DNA from: Lantana camara
Lineage: Eukaryota; Streptophyta; Magnoliopsida; Lamiales; Verbenaceae
Direction of reading: 5' to 3'
DNA length: 64,000 nucleotides
Assembly: GCA_037501455.1 (NCBI GenBank)
Contig: CM074857.1
Coordinates: forward strand, 33,252,001 to 33,316,000
Shown here: positions 22,556 through 34,599 of the stretch, piece after piece
Layout of the letters: each line of letters starts with the position of its first letter
Numbering within the stretch: the first letter of the stretch is position 1
The notes under the pieces: model-generated
What the model was told of the DNA's origin: nothing
What the model saw: only the letters and a program-made list of their open reading frames with translations
Database searches by the model: none
Position numbers and translations under genes: made by a program

Positions 22556-25245
22556 TGTAACGCCCTGAGCATGGAGCTATCACATCTCCCGCACTAGAAC
22601 CCAACATGAAATGAAAAATCCATAAACGTGCTAAGAGCTACCGAACGAGAGACACTCAAGACCACTCCTAGATAGGCGGCGCTATACAAACGGTCAACAA
22701 CAATTAAACGCATAGCGGAAGCAAAATCATCAAGTAAACAACAATTCAGAAGCTCAACATTAACTAATTTACATAAATAAGGTTCACAGCTAACATATCA
22801 AAAGTAGTACGGTGTATAAGTTAGTAACTACATTACGTGTCAATATCATCATTAACTAATACCATACAAGATAGTATCAAAACTAGGACTCGACTCAAAA
22901 GAAAGCTAGACAACCTGCCGCCTAGTCGACTCCCAAAACTTGCAATCAATACGAAGGGACAAGAAGGAAAGAGAAAGATGACCAGTTGAGTGACTGGCGA
23001 GGGATAACAATATAAAAGTTATAATTAATGCAATAACAAGAGATGCGATGCACAATAACACTTCGCCTCGACCGAATATAACCCATTTTACAATACAATG
23101 ATTTTCATTACAATAATAAGGCGTATATCGGGTTAAGGGTTTTCAAGCAGTCAATGGGTACCGAGTTATACCCGTTTTTCAACCTTACTCCACAAGACAA
23201 TACAATAAAATAAATCCTTTTTTCCTCCGGGTGATGGAAGGGTTAATTACTCCCTAACCGTCGATTTGTCACTTGAGTCATAGCCCATTCGGTACTATGC
23301 TCCTTCGGCCGAAGTCGGTCACACGTAATATTTGATATCTACTACCTCCGAAGATAGCACGTCCACCCATAGAGGTCGCAGAGTAGGTTCACCGTCAGCC
23401 CTATGCTTTCCCGGATCCCCTAAGCCACGTTGCCTCGGGCCCAACAATCACAAGTACTCGTTATGCAATGCATGCAAGATACATTTTCAATTTCAGTTGA
23501 GATTCATGAACACACGCTTGAGAACATATATGTATAACTCATTTGATATTAGAAAACCATTTCTGGTAAGACCCGAAAAATAGTAGTCAATGACTTATTT
23601 AATATACAAATACATATATGTATAATAGTACGGGTGAGGAACAATCAAATCGTGCAGGTCATAGTATTGGTATAGTATTGATTACAACAAGAGAATAACC
23701 TCACCTTGATAACCTCAACAAAAGAGAACCAAAACAAGATACGAATCTAAACCACCAGGTCCTCGGGAGGATCACCTGAACAAAAGACGCGATTACGATC
23801 GACATTAGACCGAAAAGGAGAGATGCTTGGCGATCCAAAACAATGTCATGAAATGATATGAGTATAGATTCATATGTAATGAGATTATAATTATGCAAGG
23901 AATGACCAATATGAGCAACCATGGCACTTTAGGAATTAACTTTCACATTGACGATCATTTTAGGTCAAGTTTAGACGTCTTTCAAGCAACTTTAGGAAAA
24001 AGATATACTTATATAAGAGTAATTACACTTGAATTAAAGAATATAGCATACATAAGGTCCAATAAATGGAAAGAAATGACAAAAAAGGCAAGAAATGGGC
24101 ATTTGGGCAAAACTTAGCAAAACCTGCCAGTTTTCGCCAAACGCGCAAGCTATAAAGAATTGGGTATATCTTAAGTTTGAGAATTCGGAATTAAGTTTTT
24201 TTTGTTTGAAATGAAATTAGACACATATGTATTTCCAACTATATATGGCTCAAATTTTAGTTCAAAGTGGATAAAAAATGAGATAGGTGCAAAGTTGGGC
24301 GAATGCAAATTTTCAACAGATTGGTGACACAATTTTGGATCGATCATATCTCCCTCCTCAGAAATGATTTTAATGTGATTCTAATTGGAGAATTCTCTAC
24401 ACTCAAAGAAGTTTCATTGTTCGAAAATTCAAATCAATCAGAGCTCATTTGAGGTCTGGACGGTCGTGCAACTTTTGGACTTAAAACCTGATCGGTCATG
24501 TGAAGAAAAATTATGCTGAAAATTCAAAAGTTTACGCGCGGCCGTGTAAGAAATGAATGAAAGATTATGCACGGCCGTGCAAACATGCCTGGTATGAGAA
24601 GAAAACAAGGGAAAACAGGGGAGAAAGAGAGAAGGAAGCCAAGGATTCATCCAACCATCCAAACTTGCAAAGATACACTTAGAATCAAGTATATTCATCT
24701 CATAACACATGAAAGCATACTTAGGAACACTTAAGGATCAAATATATATCAAGAACTCATGCTTAATATCCTTAATCATCATCCTCAAAACCCATCAACT
24801 CCATTAATAACCTTCAAGCTTTCCTAACTTATGAATCATGCATGATGGCTTCTTGAACTCTTCCTAGTACATGATTTCTAGCATATTTGATTCTACAACT
24901 AACATGCTTTTCTATGTATTTCTCCATAACCTAGCTTCCATGGCAACATATTCATGCATGCAATTCCCATGCAAAATTAAATGGTAGAGATGAGTTCATG
25001 CATGAGAAAAGACCTTGATTTCACCTAATTCTTACCTTGAATTTTAGAAGAACTTGAATTGAGGTGATGGTGTGTGAGTGTGGCGGGTGGATCGTGAGAT
25101 GAGGGAGAGAAGAAGAGAATGGCTTTGTGTATCTTGAAATTCATGGAATGAAATGGAAGCTCATGATATATTTTATCAAAAGCATACAACATTAATTAAA
25201 ATTGCATGAGTCATAAAGTTATCTCTTAACTTTAAGATGCAAATT
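22556..25245 (-). repeat. 3' LTR of gypsy element C, left piece
   Basis: It begins on the + strand with TGTAACGCCCTGAGC and contains the same sub-blocks as the LTR at 1-1538. It is interrupted after ATT (25243-25245) by the CACTA element and continues at 47564. Combined length is about 2.9 kb. A small dyad cluster (TGCACGGCCGTGCA at 24569-24582 and two decayed copies) lies about 0.9-1.0 kb from the LTR start. Confidence 0.8.
24458..24582. repeat. Dyad cluster GCACGGCCGTGC in element C LTR
   Basis: Units GGACGGTCGTGCAAC (24458), GCGCGGCCGTGT (about 24536) and the perfect dyad TGCACGGCCGTGCA (24569-24582). Confidence 0.7.
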
Positions 25246-25575
25246 CACTACAAGAAAAAGTATCTTTTACTACGCCTAAAATATTGTAGCAAAAGGTGAA
25301 AATTCGTAGCAAAAAACCTTTTACTACGAATTTACTACGAATTTGCACCGTAGTAAATACTGGCGTAACAAATGCTTTGCTACGGTACTTTGTTCGTAGT
25401 AAATAGTTTTTACTACGAAAAATTTCACGTTTACTACGCCATAAATTTCGTAGTTAATAAGGAGATATAATACCAACCTTTTGCTACAAAAATTTTCAGC
25501 GTAGTAAAATAAAACATTTGCTACAAATAATTTTTCGTAGTAAATATTTTGTTTAGGTATATCATTTATTACTAC
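25246..25575 (+). repeat. CACTA left terminus with subterminal repeats
   Basis: TIR CACTACAAGAAAAAG followed by about 15 copies of TTACTACG or its complement in both orientations. In CACTA elements such subterminal motifs bind the element's own accessory protein. Confidence 0.88.
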
Positions 25576-26541
25576 CAATATTTCATCATATTTTATAGTA
25601 CAAATTTAATTAATATATTATGATAAATAAAGCATAATAGTATTATTGTTGTACCAGTAGACATAAACTTAAATGATATACAATCAAACCAGACATAACA
25701 AAATATAAATAATAAGATAGAAAAATAGTATATTTGTACATAAGCATTTATCAAAAGAAAATTGTACATCAAGCATAACTAATCTATATATCTTATAAAA
25801 GCACGAAAGGTTCTTACAAAATATAGATCGCCTAAAATAACCTCGTAATAATTATATGAATAATTATTAGTTAAGGATAATTATGTAAATATATATTATA
25901 AATTATTAATTTAACAATATCTAAAAAGTACTTATTAATTTATAATAGGACTCTTGGTATAATTAAAACTTCTTCAACTTACCAAAAAAAGAAACATAGT
26001 TCAACAAGGATTGCTTTAATATTAATATATTAATTAATTGTATTCAAATTTTATAATATAAGTTGTCCATTTTTTAATTTTAAGGCCTATAATTTAAAAT
26101 GTTATGATAAGATATATCTAACAAATTGAAAACCAACAAATTGATTCACTTTATAATTTCAATAAATTTTGGTAATTATGTAAAATAAAATATAATTTAA
26201 ATTGAATGAGTTACATAAGACAATTTTCAATAAATCAATCCTAATGTAATTCTAATTATTTAAGTCCATAATTCTAATTACCTAAGTTCATAAACTTTGT
26301 TAAATTATAATCATATTATAATTGTATAAACTTATCTAATTAATAAAATAATATAATTGAATGATATACATAAAATATTTTTTAATAAATTAATGAATAT
26401 TAATGTAATAATTTTCAATTAACTAATACTAATATAATTATAATTACCTAAATTTAATTAATCATATAATCTTCCTTTAGTTTATACAATCAAATATAAA
26501 TTAAATGCGTAAATATTATTTAGATAGAATGATTAACATAA
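25576..26541. other. CACTA internal AT-rich non-coding sequence
   Basis: No gene found. A string TCTATATATCTTATAAAAGC at 25783 after AA resembles a Helitron 5' end but has no identified partner. Confidence 0.5.
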
Positions 26542-27114
26542 TCTATATATATTAAAAAGTACAAATAGCATTTTTGATTTCTTATGACTTAATATACCAT
26601 AATTTAGAATTGCATGTCGTCAAACCAGAGTTACTTTAAATTAAGAATTTTAAGGAGACTCAATATATATGTATGTAAAAATAAGATATAATATAATTTT
26701 ATAAATTATTTTTATAATGTTCAATTAAACATTCCTTGAGTTTTTTATATAAATATACACTTTTGATTATTTCTACTACATACATAAAATAAATAATAAA
26801 AAATAATATAAATCTTAAATAATGTTCATTAGAAAAATATAAATAAAAAATAGAATCCAAGATCAAATGAAGAGAGAACAAAAAAGAGATAAACAATAAT
26901 TAGTTAAAAGAAAGAATTACTTGATTTTAATGTATATACAAACGCATACCTAAATTAATGAACAATCCAAATAATATTTTTTATTTGATTTAATAATGAT
27001 GTCACTAGGTTATCAAATTTTCATCTGCAAATGAAGTTCTTTCACATGAAAGGAATGCAAGTATTTATTAATTTTGTTATGTTTTACTTAGTGATCAGTT
27101 GTTAATCGTATCAT

Positions 27115-27408
27115 TTATTGTTCATAATTTAAAAGACATCACGAGTTTTTTGGGAAAAGTTGCAGGATTTAAAATATCAATTATTCAAAAAGGAGATTTC
27201 TAGAAAGGTGGTTGCACATATTCATGCAATCAAGTTTCAAAAGAAATGGTTGACACATGCTCATATTTTGATAATTTTGGAGTCAAAATATAAAATTACA
27301 ATACACGATCAACTTGATCAATTTATCTGTGTTGAATTTTTTGACTAAGGAAAGAATCCCAAAATTTATGAGTTAGTTATGGAACACATGGCGCATGAAT
27401 CATGTGGA
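27115..27408 (+). pseudogene. Helitron Rep/helicase fragment, part 1 (HUH motif)
   Basis: The reading frame from 27160 has FQKKWLTHAHILIILESKYK followed by QLDQFICVEF. This matches the Helitron-like N domain, where the rolling-circle Rep usually reads (G/R)LPHAHILI; the two-histidine HUH motif (HAH) is at about 27256-27264. A stop (TAA) interrupts at 27346-27348, then NPKIYELVMEHMAHESCG continues in frame toward the MULE insertion. The protein resumes after the MULE at 33650. The Rep would nick and rejoin DNA ends during rolling-circle transposition; this copy is dead. Confidence 0.7.
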
Positions 27409-27417
27409 TAAAAGAAT
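27409..27417. other. MULE target-site duplication, left
   Basis: TAAAAGAAT, repeated exactly at 33641-33649. Confidence 0.95.
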
Positions 27418-27551
27418 GGGGAAATTGTTTTATTCATCCGCCCGATTGGTCCAACTTGAAATCTTTGGACGTGTTTTTGGGAATTGGCAAATTCACACCT
27501 TTGATTTTGGATCACATGAAATTAGAGGTCTTCGGTGAATCGGAATTCCTA
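27418..27551 (+). repeat. MULE left TIR
   Basis: 134 bp, pairing with 33507-33640 except at four positions (GGTCCAACTT against AGTCCAGCTT and GTCTTCGGTG against GTCATCGGCG). It probably holds the transposase promoter and the transposase binding site. Confidence 0.95.
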
Positions 27552-27920
27552 ATAGGCCGATTATCGTGTACACGTGTACGCCGGGATTACACGTTGGCTC
27601 TTACATGGCAATAAAATTGCCATGTCATTATAATTTAGGGGGAAAACAAAATTCAAAAGTATTAAGTTGCACGCATGAGGCACGTGTGGCCCTCGTTTCC
27701 TGCGCCATTTTTCAAAAACCAAGAAACCCATCTCCATCTCTCTGCAAACAAACCCCATTAAACCCAAGACTTACAAGTGAAGCTCATTGTCCGAAAAATT
27801 GAAGGTTTTTTTAACCAAGAACACTGCCCAATTGCACTCCATATTCACGCAATAACAATTGAGCAAGGAACATCGCCTTTCATACCTTTTTTACCATAGA
27901 CGCAGCCGCCCGCTGCAGCT

Positions 27921-30900
27921 ATGGTCTGGAGGCGCCGCGATGTTGAGAGGTCGCGAACCCCACCTCATTATCGTAAGTGTCTTCCCCTTTTTTCCCACTT
28001 TTCTTTGATTGTACCAGTTTTCAAGAACTTATACGGAGATGTTGTATCTTTTTCGTTGATATTTGTGTTTATATGGTTGGAGCCAGAAAAGAGACGAGGG
28101 TTTTTTCGTTTTTGAAGAGGTTGTGGTCCCATTGTTGTCTCCTTTTGTGTATCCAAATAAGAATTCTTAAAGTTATACCTCTTTGTCAGTACATGTGGTA
28201 TTTTTTACTCAACCTCATCCACCATTTAATTTTTATTTGTATAATGAAATCCTTCGGTAAATTTATGATACATTTATTGCGTATATTTGGCGGTTGGTGC
28301 AGTAAATTTGCAAAATTTTGGATTGTAATATTTCTTAACTGCCTTGACTTACCCTCTTTCTTAAATTTCCCCTTTTCTTTTACAGATCCGGATAGTAATT
28401 TCATGAGTATTTCTGTTCACTATGGTGGCTCTTTCATACTGGTACCTAAAGGCAAATACATTGGAGGCCACGTTCTAATAGCAGATTATTTAGAAGCTCA
28501 GAACATTACTATCAATCAAGTGGATGACATATGCTCTATACTTCCTGGGCTCAGCCAAGATCGAAGATATTACATAGAATCCTATGATGGTAAAGGGTTT
28601 GTTTTGGTCCAGAACGATGGTATGTTGGTGTCGCAAGCTATGTTATTTGCAGGTGGCTCTATTCCCATGCCCCTATTTGTTGATGCTGTTTTCTGCAATC
28701 CAAGCCCGGTTCAAGATAATTTTGAAGCAGCCATTGAGGACGCCGTACGCACCGTGGAAAATTCAGTTGGAGAATTGTGGCTGTCAGAAGATGATGATAA
28801 TTCTTATGAAGCCGAGATTTACTTGACTGATGATGACTTCCTGTTTGCCGAATATGTTGATGAAACTGTGAAAGAAAAAACACTCCAACCATGTGATGAT
28901 TTTGAATCCGAGTCACAGAACTGGGGGAGTTATTTCATAGATCCCCCAGAAGTGAACATTGGCAATGAAGATGAAACATGAATGAATGGTGTTGAGGAAG
29001 GCTGCGATATTTCACACGAATCTGAACATTCAAGCGCCGAAGACAGTGACTTTAATATCCATGCCGAATCTATTGAAGAAGAAGATAATGACAGGCTGTA
29101 CAAAAACAATGTCAGTCTTCATGCCAGTGAGGATGAAAGGTCCGATGAAGACCATTCTGAAAATGATTTTGATGTTGTTGGAAGTGATGTGGAGGTTGAT
29201 GTAAATGTTCTATCCGACGATGAAGCTAATCTCCCTCAGTTTGTGATGTTTGACTTGAAGGATATTTGGAATCCTTTATTTGTGGTTGGTCTAGTCTTTG
29301 TACGCAAAGCTGATTTGACGAAGGCTATTACCTCGCACGCTATCATGACAAGAAGAAATCTCAGGTTTAATAGAAATGATCCACTAAGAGTTTATGCAAG
29401 GTGTCGGGAAGAGGATTGCGAATGGAGAATTCATTTGATCAAGAGAATCAACGAGACAGGCTTCTTTATTAGAGAGTACTTGCCGCAACATTCTTGTGAT
29501 CCAACAAATGAATGCAAAAACATGAACAGTACGTGGCTGAGTGAGAAGTACTTACATCTGTTCCGGTCTGATCCTAAAAGAAAAGCCGAAGTATTCCGTC
29601 ATGATGTTATTCATGAACTTCGTGTTGATGTGTCCAAGGATCAAGCATTCCGTGCAAAAAGACTTGCTTTGAAAGCACTGCGCGCAAAACCGGATCTTCA
29701 ATACAACAAACTATGGGATTACGCACAGGAGTTACGGAAAACAAATCCAGGATCAACTATAATACTAGGGACAGACAATGCATCGGGAGAACCAAGATTT
29801 TCTCGTTTCTATGTAGCTTTCAAAGCTTGTAAAGATGGTTTCAATCGGGGTTGTCGGCCGATAATTGGTGTTGACGGATGCCACCTCAAGGGCCCGCATG
29901 GTGGGGTGCTGCTATCTGCTGTTGGTATTGACGCGAACAACAACATTTACCCTGTGGCTTTTGCTGTTGTCAATGTAGAGAAAACGGAGACTTGGAGTTG
30001 GTTTTTGACTGTCTTGAAGAGAGACCTTGAGATTGTTAGGGATGAGGGATTTACGATCATGTCCGACAAGCAGAAAGGATTAATCAACGCCATCGATGAG
30101 GTCTTTCCAAGCTCTCCAAACCGTTTTTGTGCAAGGCATTTAGTGAATAACTTCATTAAAGCTGGATTTCGGGGTACCAGTTTTACAAATGCATTTTGGA
30201 GCCTTGCAAAAGCTTCGACAGTGGGAAGATTTAGGGCTGCAATGCTAAAGATGAGAGAATTAGATGAGAGGGCCGCAGATTGGTTAACCGAGAGATCTCC
30301 GGAGCAGTGGAGTTGGGCATTTTTCCCAACTCAATGTAAAAGCGATATGCTTTTGAATAACTGCTGTGAATCTTTCAATGGGAGCATTTTGGAAGGTCGA
30401 GACAAACCCATAATCACTATGGTTGAGTGGATACGGGAATATCTTATGAAAAAACTTCAAGAAGGGAGAGATGACAGCAAGCTTTGGAAGGGAAAACTTT
30501 GCCCAAGGATAAAACAGATCATGAATGAACATTCGCAAAAGGTGGTTGATTGCATTCCAATTAAAGCTGACGACACTCATTACCAAATTTCAACATGTGA
30601 TGGAGCAATGTACGCGGTTGACTTAGGGACAATGTCCTGCACTTGCAGAAAATGGGAGCTGACAGGAATTCCATGCCATCATGCCTTGAGTGCAATAAGA
30701 AAACAAAAATTGGATCCCGAAGACTTTGTGAATGCTTGTTACACCATAGAAACATACCAGAAGTCTTATGCTCCTGTTATTTATCCCATTAGTGGCCAGG
30801 AGTTGTGGAGTCAATCTGTTTTCATCCCTCCGATGCCCCCAAAGTTTGGGAGGGGAGTGGGGAGACCTCGTAGAGCACGGAGAGGAGAGCCTGAAGAAAT

Positions 30901-31955
30901 TCTCACTCACAGAAGGAGGAGGCCTGCTGGAAGACGGCCACTGATGGCACTACGGAGACAAACCCCAACTGTTCATTGTCATGGTTGTGGCGAACCAGGT
31001 CACAATGTTAGAGCGTGCCCGGAGAGGCCTGAATATGATGATGCCACTGAAGAAGCTAAGAGAAAAAGATTAAAAAGGAAGGAAAAACAGGTATGAAGCT
31101 TCATGTAGAAGTTTTTTGTGATTGGAACAAGTATTTGAAGTCTTTTTAATTGTAAATGTATACTATTTTATAGGTTCAAAGGAATCTTTTTGGGGAAGGA
31201 ACGTCTAGGCAAGGGACCCAGGTAAGTTTATTAATTTATTTAAGTTATTTACTCTATTTTTGAAAGCTGTGAACAACAAAGTCTATATTTAACAGGAATT
31301 TAATAAACTTAATTATGTGTAATGTTGTTTTCTTGTATTGTTGTTTTTGTTCAAATATAGGGAACAACTTCTACAGTATTGGAGGTGCAACAAGGGCATG
31401 CTGGAGAGAGTTCCAGGGCAAGGGAGTCATTTGTTCCTCCTGATATTCAACCTCCAACAACAGTTGATTTAGAGGAGGTAATTGATCAAGGAAATACACA
31501 TACTGCAACAGCTGGAACTGCCCCTAACTGGATGACACCACCAACTACAATACCGGGACCCACCATGTATGAGCAATTGATGTTGGGTCAGCAATGTTCA
31601 GGATCTGCTCAAAGTTTGCCACCAAGACAACCCCATGTTTTGCAAAGTAGAGTAAATATCAGGGCACCTCCCCCAATGACAGGTTGTTTTGTTATCCCTA
31701 AACTTGGCCCTATTTTAACATCTTCCATGCATTTTGTTATGTATACATGCATCATTGTTGTGCAAGAAGGAGTGCCTGAAATCTTGCAAATCATCAATGG
31801 CAGGTTGCAATTTCTCGACAAGACTCTATATGCCAACACAAAAGAGGACAGCAGCCGGAATTCATATTTCTGAAGGTCAGAAATATGTCAACCTTAGCCA
31901 GCTTGTTGCACCAGATTCTCAGCCCACTCAAGGAAGTGCTTCAAGAAAAAAGTGA
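27921..31955 (+). pseudogene. MuDR-type MULE transposase, five exons, one in-frame TGA
   Basis: Predicted exons are 27921-27972, 28386-31090, 31174-31221, 31361-31682 and 31804-31955. Introns show GTAAGT/CAG, GTATG/TAG, GTAAGT/TAG and GTTGT/CAG borders, and the frame is kept across all joins. The N-terminus from exon 2 (SISVHYGGSFI ... YYIESYDGKGFVLVQND) resembles the PB1-like domain of plant MULE proteins. An acidic linker follows, with the TGA at 28979-28981 and an ATG immediately after it (28982). Numbered from that ATG: MuDR DNA-binding domain about 95-175; DDE domain with D298 (GVDGCHL), D362 (MSDKQKG), CARH at about 383 and E463 (NCCESFN); SWIM finger about 552-573 (CTCRKW..GIPCHH); CCHC knuckle about 665-678. 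The catalytic residues are all present. It cuts and pastes the element. It is either a pseudogene by one stop or two polypeptides. Confidence 0.85.
28979..28981 (+). other. In-frame TGA between PB1-like and MuDR parts
   Basis: The frame runs open from 28386 through this TGA to 31090. The next codon is ATG (28982). No splice signals that would remove it were seen. Confidence 0.85.
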
Positions 31956-32771
31956 AGGTGCATGGTTGCATGCTGCAGGGTTGCACTGTAGTTGGAAGTA
32001 GATTCTCAGTTTCTTTTGTTGACCATATACTATGGTTCTTTTGATAATCACTTTTAGTAATTGTGGTTCTGATGTTATGCATCTGAGATGCATCGTGCAA
32101 AGGTTGTATTTTGGTTATTTTGTTGTATGCATCTGATGTGCAAAACATTAACATCTATTAGCCTGTAGTTTAGTGTTTTTGCTTTAACATGTAATATGAA
32201 ATTGCTGCACATGTTAGGCAGCATGTGTGCCTAAGCACTTTTGAATTTTATGTGTACGAATGTTGGCAATAGTGTTAATGGTTGGTTCAATATTTGTTTC
32301 TTTATTGGGGGTACTTTGTTGAAGAAATGCAACTTTGAAATACACCAGCTTGATTTGTTGAAAATTTTATGGTAACATCCCCGGAAGGTTTAAAAACATT
32401 ACAGAAATATCCCCTCCGTGGTTTCAGGAGATGTTTAAATATTACGCAAACTTCCCCCCTGCAAAGTTTCTTCATCTTACCAAAGCAGCCCCTTGAATAT
32501 TTTCCCTAACTACACCAGTTATACAGAACTTCTAAAAGTTGAACAATATCCAAGTTTAAGCATACAACATAATCAGGTTTCATTTAAAATTTTCATTGCA
32601 TTGCATTGATACATAAAATATTCAGCATCAAGGATAGGTGGGGAAAAGATGCATCTTGTTACATGCTCGTTCCAGAGCTTACTTACATATAACCCAAAAA
32701 ACAACCAAATTACACCTATCGAAGAATACTACCTGCCTAGCATAACATATGAACACCCTTTCTCCGAACAC
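31956..32771. other. MULE intergenic region between convergent genes
   Basis: It contains the 3' ends of both genes. 32371-32480 holds imperfect repeats of a C-rich unit (ACATCCCCGGAAGGTTTAAA, then TATCCCCTCCGTGGTTTCAG, then ACTTCCCCCCTGCAAAGTTT). Otherwise it is AT-rich with no gene. Confidence 0.6.
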
Positions 32772-33321
32772 TTAGCCAAGGTTTTTCTGCGGAACGGGAT
32801 TACCAAACTGGCAGAGGAGTAAAAACAGAGCTACAATCCAGGACACAATTAACCACTTATATGTCATCTTCTGCCGCTCTTGCATCGCCACCAATCTTTC
32901 TTCCTTAGCCCTAATGTTTCGCAGGAGACCTGGGATAATGATTTTTGCTATCGCACACATGGGTGGGTCGATCCATACGAAATAACGACAACCACCCCTC
33001 TGTATTTCAAGGCCAAACAAAAAAAATTTCATTACATCAAAAATAAATTTTTTTTTTTAAACACAAAAATAGATTTGAGCATTGCACACTAACCGTAGAA
33101 AGGGAACAGGTACTAAATCGCCGGCCAGGGTTTTCATCAGTCCATGAAGTTCGATTAATAGCTCGGCGTCCGCAATAGCAATCTTCTTCGCCCTGCATTT
33201 CAGACATTGGCAATGGCTGTACTCCGAAGTTTGACTGCTGCTCTTCACGCTTCAAGAACCCTAATTTTATGTCTTCCCCTTTCACTAGAGTGATGTGTTT
33301 ACGAGGGAAAATTCCCTCCAT
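32772..33321 (-). CDS. GRF zinc-finger protein with C-terminal membrane segment, MULE second gene
   Basis: Two exons: 33094-33321 (start ATG, MEGIFPRK) and 32772-32999, with a 94-bp intron (minus strand GTTAGT ... AATACAG). Predicted length is 151 residues. The GRF finger spans the splice site: CYCGRRAINRTSWTDENPGR at about 55-74, RFSTC, then GCRYFVWIDPP in exon 2. This gives the ligands C-x-C, C, C of the C-x-C-G ... NPGRRF-x-x-C ... C-x-x-F-x-W pattern. The C-terminus has charged coil-like sequence and one hydrophobic segment, WLIVSWIVALFLLLC. GRF fingers in other proteins bind single-stranded DNA or RNA. No stop or frameshift is seen. It reads from the right TIR toward the transposase gene. 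Its role is unknown; it may be a captured host gene or an accessory. Confidence 0.78.
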
Positions 33322-33506
33322 TTGCTGGATCAATAAACGAGGCAACAGGAATAATTAATTTTATTATATTCAACATTGGAATTTATTTATAATTTGTTTT
33401 ATTTTATCTTGTTAAGTGGAAGAAAATGGCACGTGTAATCCTACATGTTCAAGAAAATGGACACGTGTTACGTGAAGTGTCTTTCCGGCGTGACGTGGAC
33501 AAGAAA

Positions 33507-33640
33507 TAGGAATTCCGATTCGCCGATGACCTCTAATTTCATGTGATCCAAAATCAAAGGTGTGAATTTGCCAATTCCCAAAAACACGTCCAAAGATTTC
33601 AAGCTGGACTAATCGGGCGGATGAATAAAACAATTTCCCC
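33507..33640 (-). repeat. MULE right TIR
   Basis: 134 bp, inverse of the left TIR. The GRF gene begins about 185 bp inside it. The sequence inside (33412-33506) has further ACACGTG-type boxes similar to those beyond the left TIR (27562-27590) but no longer alignable. Confidence 0.95.
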
Positions 33641-33649
33641 TAAAAGAAT

Positions 33650-34370
33650 TTAAATAATTTTTATATGATGGATGGAGAATATAAATATCATTACTCATGT
33701 TCATATTACGAAAACACAATACAAAGTAAAGATGGATATCTGTTCTGTGGAAGGAGAAGAATCAGAGTGATGGTCCAAGTTCACAATACACGACTTTATA
33801 ACCAATATGTAGTACCTTATAACCCATATCTATTATTAAGTTATATTTCTCAATTAACATCGAGGTTTTTCTTAGAGTGACAACTGTGAAATATCTTTAC
33901 AAATATATTTATAAAGGATATGACAAAGTGAGAATAAATATCGCATACAATGGTAAACAAAATTCCGAAGATTTGATTAAACAATTTGAAAATGCTAGAT
34001 TGGGTTTTAGCTCAAGAAAAAATATGGAGAACTTTTGAATTTAAATTGAATGAGATTGATCTAGCAATTACCAATTTAGATCAATATCATCAAAAACAGC
34101 AATACATGACTTATTGGCCGAGTCAAAATTTGAAAAGTATTTTGACTTGGGATCATTGCTCTAGAATAATGGTCATTGAACAATCTTTAATATGCTCGAA
34201 AAGCGAAAAAGGCAATCAAAAAAATTTAGAAAAAATTTCTAGAGCATTATATATGAGACAAGTAGGATAAATATTCGAAAGATTTGAAAAAACAAGTGAT
34301 GACAGAATATAACAAACTATTGCAACAAGAAGAGCTTATTTAGTTTTAAGAGTAAATAATTAATTGGCTC
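33650..34370 (+). pseudogene. Helitron Rep/helicase fragment, part 2
   Basis: This continues the Rep gene after the MULE. DGYLFCGRRR and YVVPYNPYLLLSY match the conserved Helitron stretch usually written RWVVPYNPYLLLKYN. Then IFTNIFIKDMTK, FENAR and EKIWRTFEFKLNEID, with TYWPSQNLKSIL beyond, match the region that follows. Several stops and frame changes are present. Downstream helicase motifs are lost; a LINE follows. Confidence 0.65.
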
Positions 34371-34599
34371 CAATTCAGGGATAAACATAAACGTTCCTTT
34401 GATCCCTCAACCATAATGAGAAGAAAGAGGAACTAGATAAATGCTCACATAATAGGTGACGAATGAGTAACAAATAATGATCAACTAAAGCAACACACTT
34501 GAGAGTACTAAGTACTATTCAGTGGAGATATTATCGAAGAGGTGATGAGTCTAGGTATTAGCTTGCACCAATGAACACTAAGGCGGTAGTGAAAAAATA

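Larger units (their letters stand above)
27418..33640. mobile_element. MULE (Mutator-like) with two convergent genes
   Basis: 6223 bp bounded by 134-bp terminal inverted repeats (27418-27551 and 33507-33640) with about 4 mismatches, starting GGGGAAATTG and ending CAATTTCCCC. It has a perfect 9-bp TSD TAAAAGAAT. Left half: five-exon transposase gene on + (27921-31955). Right half: two-exon GRF zinc-finger gene on - (32772-33321). They converge on an 816-bp intergenic region, each starting 300-500 bp inside its own TIR. One in-frame TGA in the transposase (28979-28981) is the only coding defect seen. High TIR identity indicates a fairly recent element. Confidence 0.95.

Noticed and set aside
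25783..25812. 5' end of another Helitron
   Set aside because: Only the string TCTATATATC...AAAAGC is similar; no matching 3' end found, so not called.
31379..31873. Single terminal exon of the transposase ending at 31873
   Set aside because: The frame loses protein-like character after 31682; a GT/AG intron 31683-31803 leads to a better C-terminus ending at 31955.
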